From Deltaproteobacteria bacterium (GTDB taxonomy: Bacteria; Desulfobacterota; Syntrophia; Syntrophales; UBA5619), in the NCBI GenBank assembly GCA_026388365.1, contig JAPLJW010000349.1:1-8551 (forward strand): a stretch of 8,551 bases of DNA. The letters are read 5' to 3'. Positions 1 through 6,000 of this stretch are shown one piece after another. The notes under the pieces are model-generated. The model saw only the letters and a list, made by a program, of their open reading frames with translations. It was not told the DNA's origin and searched no databases. The translations under genes were made by a program, and so were the position numbers. Position 1 is the stretch's first letter; every line of letters begins with the position of its first letter.

Positions 1-483
1 GCGGATGTCGGATTCCTGGGGGGCGCCCAAATCGATCAATACGGAAATCTGAATGCCACCTGCATCGGAAACTACGAGAACCCCAAAAAGCGTTTTCCGG
101 GCAGCGGCGGCGCCAATGTCATCGCCTCCTGCGCAAAGCGGACCTTGATCATCATGAAGCATGAAAAGCGACGTTTTCTGGAGCGTGTGGACTATATCAC
201 CAGCCCGGGATTTCTCAGCGGCGGAACATCGCGTGCCGACTCCGGATTGACCGGCGGCGGACCGGACAAGGTCATTACCGATCTGGCAGTCCTCGGCTTT
301 GATCCGGAGAGCAAGCGGATGACGCTGGTCTCGGTTCATCCGGGAGTGACTGTGGATCAGGTTGTTGCGGCGACGGGATTCGATTTGATTGTTCCACCGG
401 ATGTCCGGATGACGCCGCCTCCGACGGAAGTGGAGCTGGCAACGCTGAGAACCAACGTCTCGTCCGTTTATTATGCGGATTGA
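1..483 (+). CDS. Type I CoA-transferase, beta subunit (GctB/IpdB-like), 3' part
   Basis: This is the C-terminal 160 residues of a class I CoA-transferase beta subunit; the 5' end lies outside the window and the frame is open from base 1 to the TGA at 481-483. Such subunits pair with an alpha subunit and move CoA between acyl groups in the cytoplasm (glutaconate, 3-oxoacid or steroid-ring-cleavage substrates). Visible family features are GAQIDQYGNLNAT near residues 8-20, the glycine-rich GSGGAN near 34-39, and a C-terminal TPPPTEVELATLR-type tail. In glutaconate CoA-transferase the catalytic glutamate sits earlier in the beta subunit, so it cannot be checked here. Family beta subunits are about 260 residues, so roughly 100 are missing. 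The gene ends 60 bases before the promoter of the next operon and is probably a separate transcription unit. The substrate cannot be read from this fragment. Confidence 0.88.
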   Translation, partial: ADVGFLGGAQIDQYGNLNATCIGNYENPKKRFPGSGGANVIASCAKRTLIIMKHEKRRFLERVDYITSPGFLSGGTSRADSGLTGGGPDKVITDLAVLGFDPESKRMTLVSVHPGVTVDQVVAATGFDLIVPPDVRMTPPPTEVELATLRTNVSSVYYAD

Positions 484-520
484 CAGGCTGGAAAGCCGGC
501 GGGCAGGGTTTCAATATTGT

Positions 521-542
521 TGCAATTTTCCTGCAATTTTCC
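521..542 (+). repeat. Tandem 11-bp direct repeat upstream of the promoter
   Basis: TGCAATTTTCC occurs twice back to back (521-531 and 532-542), and the second copy abuts the -35 box at 543. The 11-base period is about one helical turn, so two sites would face the same side of the DNA. The 8-base palindrome CAATATTG lies just upstream at 512-519. It could be an activator or upstream-element site, or a chance replication slippage. It is not found before the second copy of the promoter at 7269. Confidence 0.5.
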
Positions 543-571
543 TTGACAGGCCGCTTTGGTGGAGATATTGT
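543..571 (+). promoter_or_regulatory. Sigma70-type promoter for the TRAP/carboxyltransferase operon
   Basis: There is a perfect -35 box TTGACA at 543-548, a 17-base spacer, and a -10 box TATTGT at 566-571 that matches the consensus at 4 of 6 bases. Transcription would start near 578, giving a leader of about 180 bases before dctP. The same arrangement with the same spacing recurs at 7269-7297, which strengthens the call. The -10 box overlaps the operator-like site at 565-589. Confidence 0.7.
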
Positions 572-589
572 GTATACAAAATACAATAT
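565..589 (+). promoter_or_regulatory. Operator-like inverted repeat with GTATAC core (probable GntR/FCD site)
   Basis: The site contains the palindrome TGTATACA (571-578) inside a larger inverted repeat with 7-base arms ATATTGT (565-571) and ACAATAT (583-589). A nested TGTAT-N5-ATACA repeat is also present. GTATAC-centred sites are common for FCD-type GntR repressors. The site covers the -10 box and the predicted start of transcription, which fits repression. The GTATAC core followed by AAAA recurs at 7298-7307 upstream of the FCD regulator gene, so that regulator is the obvious candidate ligand. Confidence 0.6.
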
Positions 590-756
590 ATGGCCGGTTT
601 TCTCATCAATTCGACAAGGGAAGAGAGGATGGAGGGGGTGATAGAAAATGAAATGAGTCAATCGGAGTCCGGAATGCCCTGAGTTCCACGGAACAGATTG
701 AGTCTATGGGATTTTTTCATCAAAAAACCGTCAGGAACACGAAGGAGGGAATCACC
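590..756 (+). other. Leader region upstream of dctP; possible 17-codon leader peptide
   Basis: These 167 bases lie between the operator and the dctP start and hold no gene of normal size. A very short open frame, ATG at 629 to TGA at 680-682, would encode a 17-residue peptide. A purine-rich GGAAGAGAGG stretch precedes its ATG but is too close for a good ribosome binding site; GTG at 638 is an equally poor alternative start. The peptide has no run of one amino acid that would suggest attenuation. No riboswitch or terminator hairpin is evident. The true dctP ribosome binding site is GAAGGAGGG at 741-749. Confidence 0.3.
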
Positions 757-1884
757 ATGAAGAGTATTTTGCGGTGGAGAATCTTTGTTTTTCCGATTAT
801 TTTTCTTTTGGGCGTCATTCTGGCCATTCCACCTTTTTCCTTTGCAGAGAGCAAGCCGATCAAGGCCATCATGAATGTCCCCTGGGGTCCTGAGACCGCC
901 GTGGGCCTCCAACATAAGGACTTTGTCGATTTAGTCACCGAGAAAACAAAGGGGCGGCTCGCAATCGAAGCCTATTACGCGTCCTCTCTATACGGTTTGG
1001 ATCAACAAACCCCGATGATTCAGAAAAACGTCATCCAGTTTGGCGCCCAAAGCGGCTGGTACTGGCAGAAACTCGATCCGGCCTGCACGCTCGTCTGGAA
1101 CCAATTTTTCTTTCCGAACAAGGAAAAAATGGCCCAATGGTATCGATCCAAAAAGGTGCAGGATTTCCTTGAAAACTACATGGGCAAAAAATACGGAATA
1201 ATGAACCTGCCCGATATCGGCTGGGTCGGTTCCAACCCCCTTCTCTGGAGCACGGATTGGGTGCTGGATTCCCTCGACAAGTGGAAGGGAAAAAGGCTCG
1301 CCACCTGGGCAGATTCGGATGATGCCTTCATGGCCGCGTATGGGGCGATGGGTCTGAGCACCAATTTCACCACCCACTATACCCAGCTTCAAACCAAGAT
1401 GGTCGATGGCGCTCTTGGAACCGCGATTCCGAACCTCAAGTCCGCCGGTCTGGGCGAGTTCACCAAGTACCGTCACCTCCCCTACCTGTATCACAATGCA
1501 CTCTCGACGGTGGTCAGTCCCGTCTTTTGGCGGAAGCTGCCCAAAGATATTCAGGACATCATCGTGAAAGAAGTCTGTCCCGAGGTGGAGAAGCGGGCCG
1601 TTGCGCGCATCCAGGAGTTGGAAACCAGCATGATCAAATTTGCCGAACAGTCCATCGGCCAGAAGGAGATTCTCGTTACACCGGAGGTCTTCTTCCCGAT
1701 GCTGGATTGGGTTGTAACCAATCTCTGGGAGAAAAGGGTTAAGGACTATCCCGCAGGTTTGCCCCTGTGGGAGGAAGGGGCGAAGGTGGCCGGCTACACC
1801 TTGAAGAACGGGAAGTTCTCCGGGGTAAAGGAGGCCTGGGAGAAATACTACGTCGAGATCTACGGCGGAAAGCTCAAGAAATAG
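757..1884 (+). CDS. dctP: TRAP transporter solute-binding protein, DctP family
   Basis: This 375-residue extracytoplasmic receptor of a tripartite ATP-independent periplasmic (TRAP) transporter would capture an organic acid and deliver it to the DctQM permease. The ATG at 757 follows a strong AAGGAGG with 7-8 bases spacing; an upstream ATG at 706 in the same frame lacks such a site and would place 17 residues before the signal peptide. Residues 1-30 form a Sec signal peptide: basic MKSILRWR, a hydrophobic core, and likely cleavage after FSFA. The mature part has DctP features: a KGRLAIEAYYASSL segment (66-78), a KWKGKRLATW hinge strand (176-184), and LQTKMVDGALGT (211-222), the usual motif ending in VDG. 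At the hinge, where the family usually reads K-G-x-K-x-R, I align an alanine (A182) with the ligand-binding arginine, so the ligand may not be a simple carboxylate. First gene of the operon; a hairpin separates it from dctQ. Confidence 0.9.
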   Translation: MKSILRWRIFVFPIIFLLGVILAIPPFSFAESKPIKAIMNVPWGPETAVGLQHKDFVDLVTEKTKGRLAIEAYYASSLYGLDQQTPMIQKNVIQFGAQSGWYWQKLDPACTLVWNQFFFPNKEKMAQWYRSKKVQDFLENYMGKKYGIMNLPDIGWVGSNPLLWSTDWVLDSLDKWKGKRLATWADSDDAFMAAYGAMGLSTNFTTHYTQLQTKMVDGALGTAIPNLKSAGLGEFTKYRHLPYLYHNALSTVVSPVFWRKLPKDIQDIIVKEVCPEVEKRAVARIQELETSMIKFAEQSIGQKEILVTPEVFFPMLDWVVTNLWEKRVKDYPAGLPLWEEGAKVAGYTLKNGKFSGVKEAWEKYYVEIYGGKLKK

Positions 1885-1947
1885 CCGGATAATTCTATCC
1901 AGGGTCGCTCGGGGAAACCCATCATTTCAGAAACCCATCGGATTTGC

Positions 1948-1976
1948 GGGTGGAAGGGAGAAGGTCCCTTCCACCC
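1948..1976 (+). other. Perfect 11-bp hairpin between dctP and dctQ
   Basis: GGGTGGAAGGG (1948-1958) and its exact reverse complement (1966-1976) flank a 7-base loop. No T-run follows, so this is not an intrinsic terminator. It sits 8 bases before the dctQ ribosome binding site (GGGGAG, 1984-1989). In transport operons, hairpins after the binding-protein gene often protect its mRNA 3' end and keep receptor expression above permease expression; that role is inferred here. Confidence 0.6.
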
Positions 1977-1994
1977 CAGGGTAGGGGAGAATCC

Positions 1995-2513
1995 ATGTCG
2001 ATGAAAAAAATGGTTGAGGGATTTCTATCGGGGACTGCGAAATTGATAGACTGGACCAGCATATTTATTCTGGCCTTCATTGCCGTCCAGCTTGGCATCG
2101 TGGTGATCCTCCGGTATGTATTCTTTACCAACGTTCGTTGGTTTGAGCAAAGCTCCACGATCCTGTTCTTCTATTTGGTTTTTATTCCGGCAGGGCTGCT
2201 GTCCCGAAGCAACCAGCATCTCAATGTGGAGGTGCTGTTGGAATATCTCCAAAAGCGCGAAAAGAGAAAAGCGCTCTGGATCCTGCACCTTCTTCTGCGG
2301 TTGACCGAAGCCCTGTTCTGTGCGCTGGTCCTGTATGTGGCCTGGGAATACACGGTCCATTTGATCGAGGTCAATGCCACCTTCGACTTTGAGTTCTTTG
2401 GCGGAAGAGTCCCCCAGTGGACAACATCGGTTGCATTGATTCTGGGTTTTTTCTTTATGCTTGTCCATACGCTGGAAGCCCTGATCACCTCATTGATGAA
2501 AAAGAAGATCTAA
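1995..2513 (+). CDS. dctQ: TRAP transporter small permease, DctQ family
   Basis: This is the 172-residue small integral membrane subunit of the TRAP transporter, which pairs with DctM in the inner membrane. Four hydrophobic segments are visible at about residues 20-43, 55-70, 96-117 and 143-166, the expected DctQ topology. The family signature is present in the first loop: RYVF (40-43), W-F-E (49-51), and H at 75 in SNQHLNVEVL. The ATG at 1995 has GGGGAG 5 bases upstream; ATG at 2001 is a possible alternative with looser spacing. A longer reading frame begins at 1944 but runs through the hairpin and adds a non-membrane, arginine-rich leader, so it was not chosen. The next gene begins 11 bases after the stop, and the stop codon merges with that gene's ribosome binding site. 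Confidence 0.9.
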   Translation: MSMKKMVEGFLSGTAKLIDWTSIFILAFIAVQLGIVVILRYVFFTNVRWFEQSSTILFFYLVFIPAGLLSRSNQHLNVEVLLEYLQKREKRKALWILHLLLRLTEALFCALVLYVAWEYTVHLIEVNATFDFEFFGGRVPQWTTSVALILGFFFMLVHTLEALITSLMKKKI

Positions 2514-2524
2514 GGAGAAAACTC

Positions 2525-3793
2525 ATGGCCATCGCTCTCGTTGTCCTCGGAATTGTCTCATTGCTCTCCGGTGTAGCCCTTTATGCCGGCTTGGGGTACA
2601 GCGCCGGGTTGGGCGCCTTGGCCGCGGATATCCCCCTGGAGGCGATTATTGCCTCCATAGCGGGCGCCTTACACCGCGAGGTCTGGTTGGCCGTTCCCCT
2701 CTTCATGCTCAGCGGGTATCTCATGACGGAAGGCACCTCCATGCACCGTTTGATCAATGCGGTCGACGCTTTTTTCGGCTGGGTGCCTGGGGGATTGGCC
2801 TTGGTGATGATCGTTAGTTGCGCCTTCTTCGGCGCCTTGTCAGGATCCATCGTGAGTGCGGTGGCGGCCGTGGGCTCCATCATGATCCCGATGATGGAGG
2901 AACAGGGTTATGATCGGGCCTGGAGCGCGGCGCTGGTATCGGTGGCCGGTGTTTTGGCTATGCTTATCCCTCCCAGCAACCCGTTCCTCATCTACTGCGG
3001 TGTCACGGATACTCCGGTTGGGCCGATGTTCCTGGCCGGGATCTTGCCGGGGGTTCTGCTGATGTTGATTCTCTATGCGGTCGTCCTTATCATGCCCGAA
3101 GGGAGGATCCGGAGCAAAAAGAAGTACACCTTGAGAGAGAAGGGACAAATCCTTTACGAAGTAATCCCTATCTTGGGCGTGCCCGTGGTGATCATGGGCG
3201 GAATCTATGGCGGCATTGCCACGCCCGTTGAAGCGGCGGCCCTGGCCTGCATCTATGCGGCGATCATCGGACGTTTTGTGTACCGGCAGCTCACCTGGAA
3301 AGGGATGATTAATTCCCTGCGAACCTCCGTCCGGATCACCAGCATGATATTCGTTCTTGTGGCCATGGCCTATGGCGTGAATGCCGTCGTAACCATGCTG
3401 GGCGTTCCGACGGCGGCAGCTTCACTGGCACTGGGGCTTGGAAAAATGGGGTTACTCCTGATGGTGATGGGGCTCATGCTCCTCATGGGGTTTATGCTGG
3501 AAGAGATCAGCACCATGGTCGTGATGGTTCCGATCTTCTGGCCCTCGGTCCTGAAGCTCGGCGTCGACCCCCTGCAGTTTGGCGTCGTGATCTGCACGGC
3601 CGCCGCGATCGGTTACTCCACCCCTCCCATCGCGCTGAATTTGTATACCGCCGCTTCAGTGGCCAATGTTTCCTCAACCGCCGTGTTTCGAAAAGTCATC
3701 CCTTTCTTGATCGGCATAGTGATATTGAATCTGTTCACCGTCTTCGTTCCCCAGCTATCGACCTGGCTTCCTTCTCTGGTTTATCATCGGTAA
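2525..3793 (+). CDS. dctM: TRAP transporter large permease, DctM family
   Basis: This is the 422-residue transport subunit of the TRAP system; it carries the substrate across the inner membrane, normally with sodium co-transport. The length is typical of DctM (about 425). The protein is hydrophobic throughout with many membrane spans, and shows family landmarks: VPLFMLSGYLM (57-67), ALSGSIVSAVAAVGSIMIP (104-122), the IPPSNPFLIY helix break (148-157), GGIYGGIATPVEAAA (225-239), and GYSTPPIALNLYTA (363-376). ATG 2525 is set by AAGGAGA at 2512-2518, which overlaps the dctQ stop; the same frame is open upstream to 2417, but that part lies inside dctQ. Together with the preceding two genes this gives a complete DctPQM set with no fusion or truncation. 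Confidence 0.94.
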   Translation: MAIALVVLGIVSLLSGVALYAGLGYSAGLGALAADIPLEAIIASIAGALHREVWLAVPLFMLSGYLMTEGTSMHRLINAVDAFFGWVPGGLALVMIVSCAFFGALSGSIVSAVAAVGSIMIPMMEEQGYDRAWSAALVSVAGVLAMLIPPSNPFLIYCGVTDTPVGPMFLAGILPGVLLMLILYAVVLIMPEGRIRSKKKYTLREKGQILYEVIPILGVPVVIMGGIYGGIATPVEAAALACIYAAIIGRFVYRQLTWKGMINSLRTSVRITSMIFVLVAMAYGVNAVVTMLGVPTAAASLALGLGKMGLLLMVMGLMLLMGFMLEEISTMVVMVPIFWPSVLKLGVDPLQFGVVICTAAAIGYSTPPIALNLYTAASVANVSSTAVFRKVIPFLIGIVILNLFTVFVPQLSTWLPSLVYHR

Positions 3794-4025
3794 ATCGGTT
3801 CGGGAAGGCGCATCAACGGGGTGGCAAGACAGACTGGCTGGCCATGAGAAAGCTCGGATCGGTGTGAGGGGGACGCAGTTCCGAGAAAGTCGGGAAGAGC
3901 TGACGATGCCCTTTGTGGCGATGAATCGAGGCGGAGGGAGACGGATAGAGGCGTTGATGACAGCCCGGTTGCGAGGGGCCGAAGACTGACCGGAAGAGGA
4001 GCCCAGACTCGATGAGGAGGTTAAG
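3794..4025 (+). other. 232-base gap between dctM and the biotin carrier gene; no recognised gene
   Basis: The stretch is purine-rich on the plus strand and holds no promoter or terminator that I can defend. One plus-strand frame is open across most of it to a TGA at 3987-3989 (last in-frame ATG at 3906, giving 27 residues with many arginines). I do not recognise this peptide, and no good ribosome binding site precedes it. A minus-strand frame (4042-3755) is also open but serine/proline/arginine-rich, as expected from base composition alone. It may be the remains of a lost gene or an untranslated spacer between the transport and enzyme halves of the operon. Confidence 0.5.
4014..4020 (+). promoter_or_regulatory. 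Ribosome binding site that fixes the TTG start of the biotin carrier
   Basis: GAGGAGG lies 5 bases before TTG at 4026. No ATG or GTG is found in that frame near this point, and the AccB-type N-terminus begins right after it, so the TTG start is well supported. Confidence 0.75.
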
Positions 4026-4535
4026 TTGAAGGATTCAATCACTCAGGAGGATGTCCTCCAAATACTGAAAATAGTTGAAGCGTCGAACACGGATGAGCTG
4101 CACCTGGAAACGGGCGACCTGAAACTGATCATCAGAAGGGCAAGCCCGCGGACGGAACGGCCAGAAGGATCGGCAGGCCTCGTGACCGAATCGAGGTCGC
4201 CTGCATTCGCCGAAAGGACAGTCTCGGTTGCCGACACTCAAGCCGACAAGGCCTCCGCTTCTTCTGCTGACGAGACAGAAGGGCTCATACCGATTCAGTC
4301 ACCGATGCTGGGAACATTCTATAAGGCCCCCAAGCCGGGGGCTCCGCCCTTTGTCGAAGTGGGGCAATGGGTATCCGAAGAAGATACGCTCTGCATCATT
4401 GAGGTGATGAAACTCTTCAGCACAATCAAGGCAGGGGTGCGAGGCCGGATCGCTCGAATATGTGTTGAAGATGGGCAAATGGTAGAGTTCAAGCAAACCC
4501 TCTTCCTGGTTGAATTGGTCAATGAAGATGATTAG
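4026..4535 (+). CDS. accB: Biotin carboxyl carrier protein, AccB-like
   Basis: This 169-residue carrier carries biotin on a lysine and shuttles carboxyl groups between enzyme active sites in the cytoplasm. It has the usual AccB plan: an N-terminal helix-strand-strand region (about residues 7-38, DVLQILKIVEAS then LHLETGDLKLIIRR), a low-complexity Ala/Ser/Glu/Arg linker (about 39-86), and a biotinyl domain (about 87-166) with SPMLGTFYKAP and the biotinylation motif EVMKL, biotin lysine K129. Translation starts at TTG. The 3' end overlaps the carboxyltransferase gene, so the two are probably translated together and made in fixed ratio. It could serve acetyl-CoA carboxylase, but no accC or accA/D is nearby; the context points to a transcarboxylase or decarboxylase carrier like the 1.3S subunit of propionibacterial transcarboxylase. 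Confidence 0.9.
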   Translation: MKDSITQEDVLQILKIVEASNTDELHLETGDLKLIIRRASPRTERPEGSAGLVTESRSPAFAERTVSVADTQADKASASSADETEGLIPIQSPMLGTFYKAPKPGAPPFVEVGQWVSEEDTLCIIEVMKLFSTIKAGVRGRIARICVEDGQMVEFKQTLFLVELVNEDD

Positions 4536-6000
4536 TTTTATCGATACGACTTTGAGGGATGGGCACCAGAGCCTTTGGGCGACGCGGATGAAAACAGCGC
4601 ACATGCTTCCGATTGCGCCGCTGATCGATCAGGCCGGATTCAAATCGGTAGAGTTGATGGGGACGGTCCATTTTGACGCTTGCCTGAGATACCTGCGCGA
4701 GGATCCATGGGAAAGGATTCGATTGGTCAGCCAGGCATTGCCCCATACCCCTGTGGGGGCCTTGATTCGCAGCAAGTCTCTGACCAGTTTCAATATTGTG
4801 CCCGATTCCGTCATCTCACTCTGGATAAAACGCTGTGCTGCAAACGGGATCAAGCGGCTCATGATCTTTGACGCCCTGCACGACTGGCGGAATCTTGACA
4901 TTTCGGTCGCCGCCGCCAAGGCCGAAGGGATTGAAGTGTCCGTGCCCTTGGTCTATTCCCTCAGCCCGGTGCATACGGATGAGTTTTACAGCCAAAAAAC
5001 AGCCGAAATGATTGAGACCCTTGATCCCGATACGGTCATGATCAAGGACTCGATCGGTCTGTTGACCCCTGAAAGGATCGGGACCCTGGTGCCCGCCATC
5101 AAACGGCACATCGGCGATCGGTCCCTCGAGATGCATGCCCACTGCACCACGGGACTGGGGCCCTTGTGCTGCCTGGATTCGGTGAAATTGGGGGTTGATA
5201 CGCTCTATACCTGCACATCCCCCCTGGCCAACGGTCCGTCTCATCCGTCGGTGGAAAACATGACCATGAATCTTCACCGTCTGGGGTTTGCCACCCCGAT
5301 CGATCAATCGGCCGTGAAGGCGATTGCCGATCATTTTCTCTATATTGCCAAACGGGAAGGAAAGCCGGTTGGCGTCCCTGCCGAATACGATCTCTTTCAG
5401 TATGTCCATCAGGTGCCGGGGGGGATGATCACCAATTTGAAATTCATGCTGGGCCAAAGAAACATGGAGCATCGCCTGGGGGAAGTCCTGGAAGAGATCA
5501 GTGTGATCCGCGAAGAATGGGGCTACCCGGTCATGATCACGCCGTTCTCGCAGATCGTGGGGACCCAGGCAGTCCTGAACGTCCTTTTGGGAGAACGTTA
5601 CAAGACCACCACAGCGGAGGGGGCGCGGTACGTATTCGGACATTACGGCAAGACGCCGGCGCCGGTGGATCGGAATGTCCTGGACAAAATCAGCAACACG
5701 GCCGAGGGCAAGAAATACCTGAACTGGGAACAACCCCAGCCCACCATAGAAGATCTGCGAAAGGAAATCGGACGGCCGGGGATCTCCGATGACGAACTCC
5801 TGCTGCGGATTCTCTTCCCCGAAGAGCATGTAGAAGCCACGCGGGCCGCAGGACCCATTCAAACCCAATATCCGAGAGTAGACAAACCGGCGATGGCTTT
5901 GATCCAGGAACTGACGGCGCGCAATGACTATGGCTATATCCATATCCAAAAGGAGGGGTTTTCACTGACTCTGCAAAAATATCAAGGAGCCGAGAAATGA
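4522..6000 (+). CDS. Biotin-dependent carboxyltransferase subunit (PycB/OadA/transcarboxylase 5S type)
   Basis: This 492-residue enzyme has an HMGL-like TIM barrel (about 1-270) and a PYC/OADA conserved region (about 285-450). Relatives move CO2 between carboxybiotin and pyruvate/oxaloacetate. Seen are the opening motif FIDTTLRDGHQSLWATRM (6-23), with D8 and the usual metal/substrate residues; K175 in MIKDSIGLL, the position of the carbamylated metal-bridging lysine; H205/H207 in MHAHCTTG; VPGGMITNLK (298-307); and SQIVGTQAVLNVLLGERYK (343-361). Several spots differ from what I recall of pyruvate carboxylases: RSKS after LI (83-86), DSIG rather than DMAG, LHD rather than LND, and PSHPS rather than TSQPS (239-243). 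There is no C-terminal biotinyl domain, matching the separate carrier upstream, but the last about 35 residues resemble an AccB N-terminus. ATG 4522 (or 4528) overlaps the carrier gene and has no clear ribosome binding site, suggesting coupled translation. The true substrate is uncertain. Confidence 0.87.
   Translation: MKMISFIDTTLRDGHQSLWATRMKTAHMLPIAPLIDQAGFKSVELMGTVHFDACLRYLREDPWERIRLVSQALPHTPVGALIRSKSLTSFNIVPDSVISLWIKRCAANGIKRLMIFDALHDWRNLDISVAAAKAEGIEVSVPLVYSLSPVHTDEFYSQKTAEMIETLDPDTVMIKDSIGLLTPERIGTLVPAIKRHIGDRSLEMHAHCTTGLGPLCCLDSVKLGVDTLYTCTSPLANGPSHPSVENMTMNLHRLGFATPIDQSAVKAIADHFLYIAKREGKPVGVPAEYDLFQYVHQVPGGMITNLKFMLGQRNMEHRLGEVLEEISVIREEWGYPVMITPFSQIVGTQAVLNVLLGERYKTTTAEGARYVFGHYGKTPAPVDRNVLDKISNTAEGKKYLNWEQPQPTIEDLRKEIGRPGISDDELLLRILFPEEHVEATRAAGPIQTQYPRVDKPAMALIQELTARNDYGYIHIQKEGFSLTLQKYQGAEK

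Noticed and set aside
486..497. Small stem GGCT/AGCC after the CoA-transferase stop as a terminator
   Set aside because: Only four base pairs and no T-run.
706..756. Upstream ATG extending dctP by 17 residues
   Set aside because: No ribosome binding site at 706, while ATG 757 has AAGGAGG at ideal distance and begins a classic signal peptide.
1948..1976. Hairpin as an intrinsic transcription terminator
   Set aside because: No T-run follows the stem, and the downstream genes belong to the same transporter.
2417..2524. Longer N-terminus for dctM starting inside dctQ
   Set aside because: It would overlap dctQ by almost 100 bases; ATG 2525 has a strong ribosome binding site and yields the usual family length.
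3643..3648. Another GTATAC sequence
   Set aside because: It lies inside the dctM coding region with no promoter boxes or conserved flanks; six-base matches are expected by chance.
4816..5949. Long minus-strand open frame of 377 codons
   Set aside because: It lies wholly opposite the carboxyltransferase, whose plus-strand protein has clear family motifs; the minus-strand product shows none.
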